A stretch of DNA of 58,583 bases from Sandaracinobacteroides sayramensis (GTDB taxonomy: Bacteria; Pseudomonadota; Alphaproteobacteria; Sphingomonadales; Sphingomonadaceae). Position 1 is the first letter of the stretch; each line of letters opens with the position of its first letter. Below the pieces are notes generated by a model, which was given only the letters and a program-made list of their open reading frames with translations, made no database searches and was not told where the DNA came from. The position numbers and the translations under genes were made by a program. Shown here piece by piece: positions 15,859 through 23,730 of the stretch. The stretch covers positions 128,248 through 186,830 of the forward strand of contig NZ_JAKLSQ010000010.1 of NCBI RefSeq assembly GCF_022014495.1. The letters are read 5' to 3'.

Positions 15859-17952
15859 TTGAACGCAACCGGAAACCCCGCAGTAACCTCGGTCGTGACC
15901 TGGGCGAACGAGGGCGGCATTGCCGTCGTCACCGTCAACTCGCCGCCGGTGAACGCGCTTTCGGCGGCCGTGCGCGGCGGGCTGAAGCAGGCGTTCGAAG
16001 CGGCGGCGGCCGATCCGGCGGTGGAGGCCGTGGTGCTGATCTGCGAAGGGCAGACCTTCATGGCCGGCGCCGACATCAGCGAATTCGGAAAGCCGCCGGT
16101 TTCGCCCAGCTTCCGCGAAGTGCAGGACGTGATGGAAGCGACCGGCAAGCCGGTGGTGATGGCGATCCATGGAACGGCGCTGGGCGGCGGGCTGGAGATC
16201 GCGCTGGTCGGCAACTATCGCATCGCCGTGCCGTCCGCGAAGCTGGGGCTGCCGGAAGTGAAGCTGGGGCTGCTGCCCGGTGCCGGCGGCACGCAGCGGC
16301 TGCCGCGCGTGGTGGGGGTGGAAAAAGCGCTGGCGCTGATCACCAGCGGCGACCAGGTGCCGGCGAAGGAAGCGCTGAAGATCGGGCTGCTGGACGCGCT
16401 GGCCGAGGAGGGCCATCTGAAGCGCGACGCGCTGGCCTTCGCGCGCGCGGTGCTGGCCGAAAAGCGGCCGCTGAAGCGGGTGGGCGATCTGGGCGACAAG
16501 CTGGCCGAAGTGCGCGGCAAGCCCGAGGTTTTCGCGGAGTTCCGCAAGGCGAACGCCCGCAAGTTCCGGGGCTTTGAGGCGCCGGAAGCGATCATCCGCT
16601 GCATCGAGGCGGCGGTTGACCTGCCGCTGGAAGAAGGGCTGGTTTTCGAGCGGGCGCGGTTCGAGGAACTGAAGGTCGGCTCGCAATCGGCGGCGCAGCG
16701 GCATTATTTCTTTGCCGAGCGGCAGGCCGCGAAGGTGCCGGACGTGCCCGCCGACACGCCGCTGCGCGACATTCAGACGGTGGGCGTGCTGGGCGCGGGC
16801 ACCATGGGCACCGGCATCGCCATGTCGTTCCTGAACGGCGGGTTCCGCGTGCGGCTGCTGGAAACCAGCGAGGCGGCGCTGGAGCACGGCACCGGAATCA
16901 TTCGCAAGACCTATGAAGGCAATGTGGCGCGCGGGCGCATGTCTGATAAGGATTTCGACGGGCGGCTGGCGCAACTGACGCCCACGCTCGATTACGCCGA
17001 TCTCGCCGACTGCGACCTGATCGTGGAAGCGGTGTTCGAGCAGATGGACATCAAGAAGCAGGTGTTCGCGAAGCTGGACGCGGTGGCGAAGCCCGGCGCC
17101 ATCCTCGCCACCAACACCTCCTATCTGGACGTGAACGAGATCGCCGCCGCCACGAAGCGGCCGCAGGATGTGATCGGCCTGCACTTCTTCTCGCCCGCGC
17201 ATATCATGCGGCTGCTGGAAGTGGTGCGGGGCAGCGAGACGGCGAAGGATGTGATCGCCACGTCGATGAAGCTGGCGCGCCGGATCGGCAAGGTGCCGGT
17301 GCTGGTGGGTGTGTGCCACGGCTTCGTCGGCAACCGAATCCACCTGCAACGGCAGACGCAGGCCGAGCGGATCGTGCTGGAAGGCGCCACGCCCTGGCAG
17401 GTGGACGCCGTGCTGGAAGGCTTCGGCCTGCCCATGGGGCCGTTCCGCATGCGCGACATGGCGGGGAACGACGTGGGCTGGAACCGCGAGACTTCGTCGT
17501 CGGCGACGGTGCGGGAAATCCTGAACGAGATGGGCCGGCACGGGCAGAAGAGCGGCGCCGGCTATTATGATTACGATGCCGGCCGCAAGCCGACCCCTTC
17601 GGAGATTTCGCTGAAGGTGATCCGCGATTTCGCCGCCGCCAGGGGCATCGCCCAGCGCGAGATTCCCGACGAGGAGATTTTCGAGCGCTGCCTCTATGTG
17701 ATGGTGAACGAGGGCGCGAAGATCCTGGAAGAGGGCATCGCCAGCCGGGCTTCTGACATCGATGTGGTGTGGGTGACCGGCTATGGCTGGCCTGTCTATC
17801 GCGGCGGGCCGATGTTCTGGGGCGAACTTGTGGGGCTCGACCGGATTTCCGCCCGCCTTTCCGAACTGGCCGCTCTCCATGGCGACAGCTTCCAGCCCGC
17901 CGCCCTGCTTCAGCGCCTTGCCGCCGAAGGCAAGGGTTTCGCCCAGGCCTAG
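15859..17952 (+). CDS. Bifunctional enoyl-CoA hydratase/3-hydroxyacyl-CoA dehydrogenase (FadJ-type)
   Basis: A 697-residue fusion. The N-terminal crotonase domain (about 10-200) has the oxyanion loop TFMAGADISEF, GTALGGGLEIAL and candidate catalytic Glu113 and Glu133. The middle Rossmann domain starts with GAGTMGTG (about 312-319), and the 3-hydroxyacyl-CoA dehydrogenase part has LHFFSPAHIM with its catalytic His and a final helical repeat. It hydrates trans-2-enoyl-CoA and oxidises the resulting L-3-hydroxyacyl-CoA with NAD. The start is TTG at 15859, with AGGAGG 5 nt upstream. An acyl-CoA dehydrogenase gene follows 44 bp later. Confidence 0.88.
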   Translation: MNATGNPAVTSVVTWANEGGIAVVTVNSPPVNALSAAVRGGLKQAFEAAAADPAVEAVVLICEGQTFMAGADISEFGKPPVSPSFREVQDVMEATGKPVVMAIHGTALGGGLEIALVGNYRIAVPSAKLGLPEVKLGLLPGAGGTQRLPRVVGVEKALALITSGDQVPAKEALKIGLLDALAEEGHLKRDALAFARAVLAEKRPLKRVGDLGDKLAEVRGKPEVFAEFRKANARKFRGFEAPEAIIRCIEAAVDLPLEEGLVFERARFEELKVGSQSAAQRHYFFAERQAAKVPDVPADTPLRDIQTVGVLGAGTMGTGIAMSFLNGGFRVRLLETSEAALEHGTGIIRKTYEGNVARGRMSDKDFDGRLAQLTPTLDYADLADCDLIVEAVFEQMDIKKQVFAKLDAVAKPGAILATNTSYLDVNEIAAATKRPQDVIGLHFFSPAHIMRLLEVVRGSETAKDVIATSMKLARRIGKVPVLVGVCHGFVGNRIHLQRQTQAERIVLEGATPWQVDAVLEGFGLPMGPFRMRDMAGNDVGWNRETSSSATVREILNEMGRHGQKSGAGYYDYDAGRKPTPSEISLKVIRDFAAARGIAQREIPDEEIFERCLYVMVNEGAKILEEGIASRASDIDVVWVTGYGWPVYRGGPMFWGELVGLDRISARLSELAALHGDSFQPAALLQRLAAEGKGFAQA

Positions 17953-17996
17953 GGGGTTTCGCCGCCGCCCGACCAAATCCTTTTCCCGGAGCCGAC

Positions 17997-19157
17997 ATGA
18001 GCGACGAAGACCAGAATTATCCCGAAATCCGCGAATCCATCCGCCGGCTGTGCGCGGATTTCCCGGGCACCTACTGGCAGGCGCTGGACCGCGACCGCGC
18101 CTATCCCACGGAATTCGTGCAGACGCTGACGCGCGAGGGTTTCCTGTCCGTGCTGATCCCCGAGGAGTTCGGCGGATCGGGGCTGGGCATTAGCGCGGCG
18201 GCGGCGATCCTGGAGGAAATCCACCGCTCCGGCTGTAATGGCGGCGCCTGCCACGCGCAGATGTACACCATGGGCACGGTGCTGAAACATGGTTCTGCCG
18301 AACAGAAGGCGCGTTACCTGCCGGGCATCGCCACCGGCGAAATCCGCCTGCAGGCCTTTGGCGTGACCGAGCCGACCAGCGGTACGGACACCACCCGCAT
18401 CAGCACCTTCGCCCGGCGTGAAGGCGACAAATATATCGTCAACGGCCAGAAGATCTGGATCAGCCGTGCCGAACATTCGGACCTGATGGTGCTGCTGGTG
18501 CGGACGACGCCGCGCGACCAGGTGAGCAAGGCGACGCAGGGTATGAGCGTGCTGCTGGTGGACATGCGCGAGGCGGTGGGCAATGGCCTGACGATCCGGC
18601 CGATCCGCACCATGCTGAACCATGCCACGACCGAACTGTTCTTCGACGATCTAGAAGTGCCCGCCGAGAATCTGATCGGCGAGGAAGGCAATGGCTTCAA
18701 ATATATCATCGACGGGATGAACGCCGAGCGGGTGCTGATCGCCTCGGAATCGATCGGCGACGGTCGCTTCTTCATCGACCGCGCCACGGCTTACGCGCGC
18801 GACCGTTCGGTGTTCGGCCGCGCCATCGGGCAGAATCAGGGCGTGCAGTTCCCGATCGCCCGGGCTTATGTGCAGGTGTCCGCTGCTGCTGAAATGGTGA
18901 ACAAGGCGGCGCATATGCTCGAAGCCGGTAAGCCGGCTGGCACTGAAGCCAATATGGCGAAGATGCTGGCGTCGGAAGCGGCCTGGTATGCCGCCGACAT
19001 GTGTTTGCAGACGCATGGGGGCTTCGGTTTCGCAGAGGAATATGATGTGGAGCGCAAGTTCCGGGAATCGCGCCTGTATCAGGTGGCGCCGATCTCCACG
19101 AACCTGATCCTGAGCCATGTGGCGACGCATGTACTGGGGCTGCCGAAAAGCTTCTGA
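17997..19157 (+). CDS. Acyl-CoA dehydrogenase
   Basis: A 386-residue flavoprotein of the acyl-CoA dehydrogenase family with the usual N-helical domain, FGVTEPTSGTDTTRI beta-barrel segment (about 121-135), WISRAEHSD flavin contact and C-terminal helices (THGGFGFAEEYDVERKFRESR). The C-terminal position usually held by YEGT is YQVA, so the catalytic base is probably elsewhere, as in isovaleryl- or long-chain-type enzymes; I could not assign it. It follows the FadJ gene and likely feeds it. Confidence 0.85.
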   Translation: MSDEDQNYPEIRESIRRLCADFPGTYWQALDRDRAYPTEFVQTLTREGFLSVLIPEEFGGSGLGISAAAAILEEIHRSGCNGGACHAQMYTMGTVLKHGSAEQKARYLPGIATGEIRLQAFGVTEPTSGTDTTRISTFARREGDKYIVNGQKIWISRAEHSDLMVLLVRTTPRDQVSKATQGMSVLLVDMREAVGNGLTIRPIRTMLNHATTELFFDDLEVPAENLIGEEGNGFKYIIDGMNAERVLIASESIGDGRFFIDRATAYARDRSVFGRAIGQNQGVQFPIARAYVQVSAAAEMVNKAAHMLEAGKPAGTEANMAKMLASEAAWYAADMCLQTHGGFGFAEEYDVERKFRESRLYQVAPISTNLILSHVATHVLGLPKSF

Positions 19158-19206
19158 CGGGCTGGCGGGGGCTTTCGCCGAAGGCGCATATCGCTTTCAC
19201 CGCTCG

Positions 19207-19293
19207 CCCCGGGCTTGACCCGGGGTTGGGCCTCTTCCGCTACCGTATCGCCAACGGAAAAGCGTTGTCCCGGGTCAAGCCCGGGATAACGCT
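19207..19293. repeat. Inverted pair of CCCGGG-type hairpin repeats
   Basis: A 19-bp unit CCCCGGGCTTGACCCGGGG (19207-19225) recurs in inverse orientation at 19268-19286. The second copy extends to a strong hairpin at 19261-19293, with 14-bp arms AGCGTT..CCCGGG, a 5-nt loop and one G/A difference. It lies between convergent genes and could act as a bidirectional terminator or be a dispersed genomic repeat of this lineage. Confidence 0.6.
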
Positions 19294-19324
19294 TTGGTTG
19301 TGCGTAACTGGAAAACAAAGGGGT

Positions 19325-19370
19325 GCAGGGGATGTGATCCCCTGCCGGGGTGCAGGGGCGGAGCCCCTGC
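19325..19370. repeat. Two adjacent GCAGGGG hairpins between convergent genes
   Basis: GCAGGGGAT-GTG-ATCCCCTGC (19325-19345, perfect 9-bp arms) is followed by GCAGGGGC-GGA-GCCCCTGC (19352-19370, perfect 8-bp arms). Neither has a U-tract. They lie 12 bp from the end of the methylsuccinyl-CoA dehydrogenase gene and probably help terminate or protect both convergent transcripts. Confidence 0.55.
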
Positions 19371-19382
19371 GTTGGCGAAGCC

Positions 19383-21077
19383 TCAGTTCCCCTCGTCCAA
19401 TAGCCGCCGGGCGATCACCTGCGCCTGAATCTCGCCCGCGCCTTCGAAGATGTTCAGGATACGGGCGTCTGCCAGCAGGCGGCTGACCGGATATTCGGTG
19501 GCGAAGCCGTTGCCGCCGTGGATCTGCAGGGCGTTGTCGGCGGCGGCCCAGGCGACGCGGGCGGCGACCAGCTTCGCCATTCCGGCTTCCAGATCGCAGC
19601 GCTTGTCCTCGTCCTTGCGGCGGGCGGCGAAATAGGTGAGCTGGCGGGCGCCCATGATCTCGGCCGCCATCATCGCCAGCTTGTTGGCGACGCGGGGGAA
19701 TTCGAAGATCGGGCGGGCGAACTGCCGGCGGTCGAGCGCGTAGGAGAGGCCGACGTCGAGCGCCGCCTGCGCCACGCCGACGGCGCGGGCGGCGGTCTGT
19801 ATTCGGGCGCTTTCGAAGGTGGCCATCAACTGCTTGAAGCCCTGGCCTTCGACGCCGCCCAGCAGGTTGGCGGCGGGAACGGCGAAGGAGTCGAAGCCGA
19901 TCTCATATTCCTTCATGCCGCGATAGCCGATCACCTCGATCTCGCCGCCGGTCATGCCTTCGGCGGGGAAGGGCGTGTCCACCGTGCCGCGCGGCTTGGG
20001 GGCGATCAGCATGGAGAGGCCGCGATGGTCCGTGGTGTCGGGGTTGGTGCGGACGAGGAGCGTCATCACGTCGGCGCGCGCGGCGTGGGTGATCCAGGTC
20101 TTGTTGCCGGAGACAAGATATCGCGCGCCGTCGCGCGTGGCGCGGGTGCGCAGCGCGCCGAGGTCGGAGCCGGTGTCGGGCTCGGTGAAGACGGCGGTGG
20201 GGAGAATGGCGCCGCTGGCGATCTCCGGGATCCATTGCCGCTTCTGCTCGGGCGTGCCGCCGCCCAGGATCAGTTCGGCGGCGATTTCCGAGCGGGTGGC
20301 GAGCGAGCCGACGCCGATCCAGCCGCGCGAAAGCTCTTCCGAAACGACGCACATCGCCGTCTTGCCCATGCCGAGGCCGCCGAAGGCTTCGGGGATGGTC
20401 ATGCCGAACACGCCCATTTCGGAAAGCTCGTCGACGAGGTCGATGGGGATCAGCTCGTCCGCCAGATGCCATTGGTGGGCGTGGGGGCGGACCTTTTCGT
20501 TCGAAAAGGCGAAGAATTGTTCGCGCACGAGGGTGAGCGTCTCGTCGAGGCCGCTGTCTTCCAGCGTGGCGCGGCCCTGCGCGTCCGCCAGATGCCGGGC
20601 GATGGCGGTTTTCACCGCCTGCATGCCGCCGAGCCGGATCAGTTCGCCGAGCGCCGAGGATTGCAGATGCGCGAGCGCGACGGGGTCGTCGGAAAGCTGG
20701 TGCGGGCGGATGGTCTCGCCCTGGTTCATCGGGATTCCGCCCCGAAGCTGGGCAGCATATTCCGCGAACAGCAGTTGCGCCAGCAGCGCCTCGATTTCGG
20801 TGAGGCGGCCGGCGGTTTCCAGTTCGCGCACCCAGTCCGCCACTTCGCGGAGCAGCTCGGCGTAGCTCGCCACCCAGCCGAAGCCATGCACCAGATGCTG
20901 CTCGGCGTCGGCGCGGTTGCGGTCGATCCGGCCGTCGGCGGTGGAGAGGCGGGCGCGGAGTTCGGAACGGACCGCCGCCGACCAGGCCTGCGCCGCGCTG
21001 GCGGCTTCGGCCAGGCGGGCGGGAAGGCCGGGGAGAATCAGCTGATCGTCCTGCACTTGCGCCGCTGCCGTTGCCAT
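19383..21077 (-). CDS. mcd: Methylsuccinyl-CoA dehydrogenase-like (Mcd) enzyme
   Basis: A 564-residue acyl-CoA dehydrogenase with an N-terminal extension of about 170 residues, too long for ordinary family members but typical of (2S)-methylsuccinyl-CoA dehydrogenase of the ethylmalonyl-CoA pathway. The linker GGIPMNQGETIRP (113-125) resembles that family. The dehydrogenase core (about 175-564) has FTEPDTGSDLGAL, GNKTWITHA, HGGNGFATEYPV and C-terminal FEGAGEIQ. The expected reaction is methylsuccinyl-CoA to mesaconyl-(C1)-CoA with electron transfer to ETF. It is last in the minus-strand operon with an enoyl-CoA hydratase, CoA-transferase, thiolase and others. Substrate identity is from memory of the family and needs phylogeny. 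Confidence 0.72.
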   Translation of the reverse strand: MATAAAQVQDDQLILPGLPARLAEAASAAQAWSAAVRSELRARLSTADGRIDRNRADAEQHLVHGFGWVASYAELLREVADWVRELETAGRLTEIEALLAQLLFAEYAAQLRGGIPMNQGETIRPHQLSDDPVALAHLQSSALGELIRLGGMQAVKTAIARHLADAQGRATLEDSGLDETLTLVREQFFAFSNEKVRPHAHQWHLADELIPIDLVDELSEMGVFGMTIPEAFGGLGMGKTAMCVVSEELSRGWIGVGSLATRSEIAAELILGGGTPEQKRQWIPEIASGAILPTAVFTEPDTGSDLGALRTRATRDGARYLVSGNKTWITHAARADVMTLLVRTNPDTTDHRGLSMLIAPKPRGTVDTPFPAEGMTGGEIEVIGYRGMKEYEIGFDSFAVPAANLLGGVEGQGFKQLMATFESARIQTAARAVGVAQAALDVGLSYALDRRQFARPIFEFPRVANKLAMMAAEIMGARQLTYFAARRKDEDKRCDLEAGMAKLVAARVAWAAADNALQIHGGNGFATEYPVSRLLADARILNIFEGAGEIQAQVIARRLLDEGN

Positions 21078-21078
21078 C

Positions 21079-21966
21079 TCAGCCTTCCCCCGCTTGCTTC
21101 TTGTTCGCGGCGGCCATGGCTTTCGCGTCCAGGCCGCCGACCAGATGCCCGGTGGTCAACTGGTTATGGGCATGGGCCAGATGGTGCATGTGGAACACGC
21201 CGTCCATCGCCGTGCGCTTGCCGCGCAGGTCTTCGACGAGATTGACCGCCTGCTTGGTCAGCGCCAGGCCGAAACGCTCGTGCGCGGCGATCTGGCCGGC
21301 GATGCGGGCGACTTCGGCGCGAAGCTCGGCGCGCGGGACGACGCGGTTCACCATGCCATATTGATAGGCCCGCTCGGCCGGCATGCGCTCGCCGAGGTAG
21401 AGCAGTTCGCGGGCGACGCGCGGCGGCAGCTCGAAGGCGTGGGCGAAATATTCGACGCCCGGCGAGGCCATGCGGACGACCGGATCCTGGAAGAAGGCGT
21501 CGTCGGACGCGATGATGAGGTCGCAGACCCAGGCCAGCATCAGCCCGCCGGCGATGCAGCCGCCCTGCACCATGGCGATGGTGGGCTTGGGGATCGCCTG
21601 CCAGCGGCGGCAGAGGCCGAGATAGCCGTCCTGCTCCAGCACATATTGCCGCTCGGCGCCGCCCTTGTTGCTGTGATCCCACCAGAGATCCTTGCGCTCG
21701 CGTTCGAACTGGCTGTCCTTCTCGGGGGTGCCGATGTCGTGGCCGGCGGAGAAATGCTTGCCCTCGCCGCCCAGCACGATCACCTTCACCTCGTCGTCGT
21801 CGACCGCGCGGCGGAAGGCGTCGTCCAGCTGGTTCAGAAGGCGATAGTTCTGCGCGTTGGAATATTGCGGGCGATTGAGCATCACCCAGGCAATTTTGTC
21901 CTCCACGCGGTAGGTTACATATTCCGGCGTTTCGGGCGCATCGGTTTGGGTGGCTTCGGTGGCCAT
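21079..21966 (-). CDS. Enoyl-CoA hydratase/isomerase family protein
   Basis: A 295-residue crotonase-fold protein. It has an FSAGHDIG oxyanion-hole segment (about 72-79), a long insert with DLWWDHSNKGG, then VQGGCIAGGLMLAWVCDLIIA (second oxyanion loop) and DPVVRMASPGVEYFAHAFELPPR. The insert and C-terminal His-rich helix (FHMHHLAHAHNQ) set it apart from plain enoyl-CoA hydratases, so hydratase, hydrolase or isomerase activity are all possible. One base separates its stop from the ATG of the following gene on the minus strand (mcd). Confidence 0.8.
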   Translation of the reverse strand: MATEATQTDAPETPEYVTYRVEDKIAWVMLNRPQYSNAQNYRLLNQLDDAFRRAVDDDEVKVIVLGGEGKHFSAGHDIGTPEKDSQFERERKDLWWDHSNKGGAERQYVLEQDGYLGLCRRWQAIPKPTIAMVQGGCIAGGLMLAWVCDLIIASDDAFFQDPVVRMASPGVEYFAHAFELPPRVARELLYLGERMPAERAYQYGMVNRVVPRAELRAEVARIAGQIAAHERFGLALTKQAVNLVEDLRGKRTAMDGVFHMHHLAHAHNQLTTGHLVGGLDAKAMAAANKKQAGEG

Positions 21967-22033
21967 GGCTTCAAGTCTCCCTCGAACGAATCGCGGGCGG
22001 TAGCCGGTTGTCCGTCCTTGGCCGCCCTATTTT

Positions 22034-23284
22034 CTAATCTGCACTATTGTGCAAATTTGCTTTCGGGTCAACCAGGGCTCCGCTTTCGACCAGCGTGGAA
22101 AGCTCGGCTTCGTCGAGGTTCAGCCATTCCCGAAGCAGTTCCGGGCCTTGCTCGCCGACGCGCGGCGGCTCGTAACGGTAGCTGACGGGTGTCCTCGACA
22201 ATTTGCCGGGGAAGGCGACGCTCGGGATTTCGGTGCCGTCGGCGCGCCGGAACTGGTGGACGGTGTTACGAGCCTCCACGAAGGGGTCGGCGAAGACCTC
22301 GTCGATATTGTTCACAGGGCCGCCGGGCACGCCGCAGACGGCCATCCGCTCCAGAAGCGGGCCGCCTTCGCGGTTCTGCACCAGTTCCTGGACCCTGGCT
22401 TCGATTTCCTCGCGGTTGATGAGCCGCGCGCGGCTGGTGGCGAAGCGGGGGTCGGTGCCGAGTTCCGGCACGCCCAGTTCGGTGCACAGCGCCCGGAACT
22501 GGCCATCGTTGCCGACGGCGATGACGATGGTGCCGTCCGCCACTTCGAACGTCTTGTAGGGAACCACCGTCGGGTGGCGGTTGCCGAGCCGTCCCGGCAC
22601 GATGCCGCCGACCAGCCAGCTCATCCCCTGGTTGGCGAGCATGGCGATCTGCGTGTCCAGCAGCGACAGGTCGATCTGCTGGCCTTCGCCGGTGCGCTCG
22701 GCGTGGCGCAGCGCCATCAGGATGGAAACGGTGGCGTACATGCCGGTGGACAGGTCGGCCATGGCCACTCCGGCGCGCAGGGGCTGGCCGCCTTCCTCGC
22801 CGGTGATGCTCATGAAGCCGCCCATGGCCTGCGCCACGAAATCATAGCCGCCGCGCGCGGCATAGGGGCCGGTCTGGCCGAAGCCGGTGACCGAGCAATA
22901 GACGAGGCGCGGGTTGATCGCCTTCAGCGTTTCATAGTCGAGGCCATATTTCTTCAGGCCGCCGACCTTGAAATTCTCCACCAATATGTCGGCCTCGGCC
23001 GCGAGGCGGCGGATGACCGCCGCGCCTTCGGGGTTCGAGAGATCGATCGCCGCCGAGCGCTTGTTGCGGTTGCAGGCGAGATAATAGGCGCTCGTCCCGA
23101 TCTCGTCCCCGCCGTCCACCTGCAGATAGGGCGGCCCCCAGGCGCGGGTGTCGTCGCCCTTGCCGGGCACTTCCACCTTCAGCACATCGGCGCCGAAGTC
23201 GGCGAGGATCTGGGTGCACCATGGCCCGGCCAGCACGCGGGAAAGGTCGAGAACGCGAATACCGTCGAGCGCACCCATGCTCAT
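22034..23284 (-). CDS. CaiB/BaiF family CoA-transferase
   Basis: A 416-residue class III CoA-transferase of normal length. It shows the N-terminal LDGIRVLDLSRVLAGPW, NRNKRSAAIDL (about 72-82), the catalytic Asp177 in VAMADLSTG and ERTGEGQQIDLSLLD. It transfers CoA between a donor acyl-CoA and a carboxylic acid; the identity of both is unknown. Its ATG overlaps the stop of the cytochrome c gene (ATGA), and it lies among beta-oxidation genes, so it may activate the pathway acid or a short intermediate. Confidence 0.86.
   Translation of the reverse strand: MSMGALDGIRVLDLSRVLAGPWCTQILADFGADVLKVEVPGKGDDTRAWGPPYLQVDGGDEIGTSAYYLACNRNKRSAAIDLSNPEGAAVIRRLAAEADILVENFKVGGLKKYGLDYETLKAINPRLVYCSVTGFGQTGPYAARGGYDFVAQAMGGFMSITGEEGGQPLRAGVAMADLSTGMYATVSILMALRHAERTGEGQQIDLSLLDTQIAMLANQGMSWLVGGIVPGRLGNRHPTVVPYKTFEVADGTIVIAVGNDGQFRALCTELGVPELGTDPRFATSRARLINREEIEARVQELVQNREGGPLLERMAVCGVPGGPVNNIDEVFADPFVEARNTVHQFRRADGTEIPSVAFPGKLSRTPVSYRYEPPRVGEQGPELLREWLNLDEAELSTLVESGALVDPKANLHNSAD
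22040..22071 (-). promoter_or_regulatory. Putative promoter with TGCAC-N4-GTGCA operator before the hydratase gene
   Basis: Reading the minus strand: TTGACC (-35, 22066-22071), 17 nt, then AATAGT (-10, 22043-22048) centred in TGCACAATAGTGCA (22040-22053). The same geometry occurs at 49671-49702. It overlaps the last codons of the CoA-transferase gene and would drive the hydratase and mcd, 74 bp upstream of the hydratase ATG. Confidence 0.45.
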
Positions 23285-23673
23285 TTCGTCGGAGCTTTCA
23301 TATAGGCGATGAGATTGGCGCGATCCTCGGGCTTGGGAACGCCGACGAACGCCATGCGGTTGCCGGGAATCTGCTTCATCGGCTTTTCGAGGAAGGCGTC
23401 GAGCGTCGCCGGATCCCAGGTGAGGCCGGCCTTCTTCATCGCCGGGGAATAGTTGAAGCCGGGAACGGTCGCCGATTTGCGGCCGACGATTCCGTTCAGC
23501 GACGGGCCGATCTTGTTCACGCCGGGCTTCATGTCGTGACAGGCCACGCAGCGGTTATAGACCGCCTTGCCCTTCAACGGGTCGCCGGCCGTCTGCGCCG
23601 ATGCGGCACCCGCCAGCGCCAGGGACGCCACGCCCAGCAGCTTCAGGCCAGCGGGCACGAAGCGGATATTCAT
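23281..23673 (-). CDS. Class I c-type cytochrome (cytochrome c2-like)
   Basis: A 130-residue periplasmic monohaem cytochrome. It has a Sec signal (residues 1-27, ending ASAQ), the haem motif CVACH (Cys42, Cys45, His46), GPSLNGIVGRKS and the axial Met107 in GNRMAF. The start at 23673 has GAGAGGAAA upstream. It is unusual in lying between a thiolase and a CoA-transferase gene, with a 4-bp overlap to the latter. It could accept electrons from the periplasmic PQQ dehydrogenases of this window. Confidence 0.87.
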   Translation of the reverse strand: MNIRFVPAGLKLLGVASLALAGAASAQTAGDPLKGKAVYNRCVACHDMKPGVNKIGPSLNGIVGRKSATVPGFNYSPAMKKAGLTWDPATLDAFLEKPMKQIPGNRMAFVGVPKPEDRANLIAYMKAPTK

Positions 23674-23730
23674 TGCTTTCCTCTCCTCTTCCATGCCCCG
23701 CTTATTGGTCCGTGCCGATGAACACAGGCT

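Noticed and set aside
14908-17976. A very long open frame on the minus strand opposite the FadJ gene, continuing the cofE frame
   Set aside because: High GC content keeps antisense frames open. The translated part upstream of 15660 is low-complexity His/Arg/Gly-rich and matches no fold, while the plus strand encodes a clear FadJ protein. Only the cofE part is kept.
19207-19370. Possible CRISPR-like repeats
   Set aside because: Units are palindromic, of two different types, and not separated by regular spacers; they are hairpin repeats.
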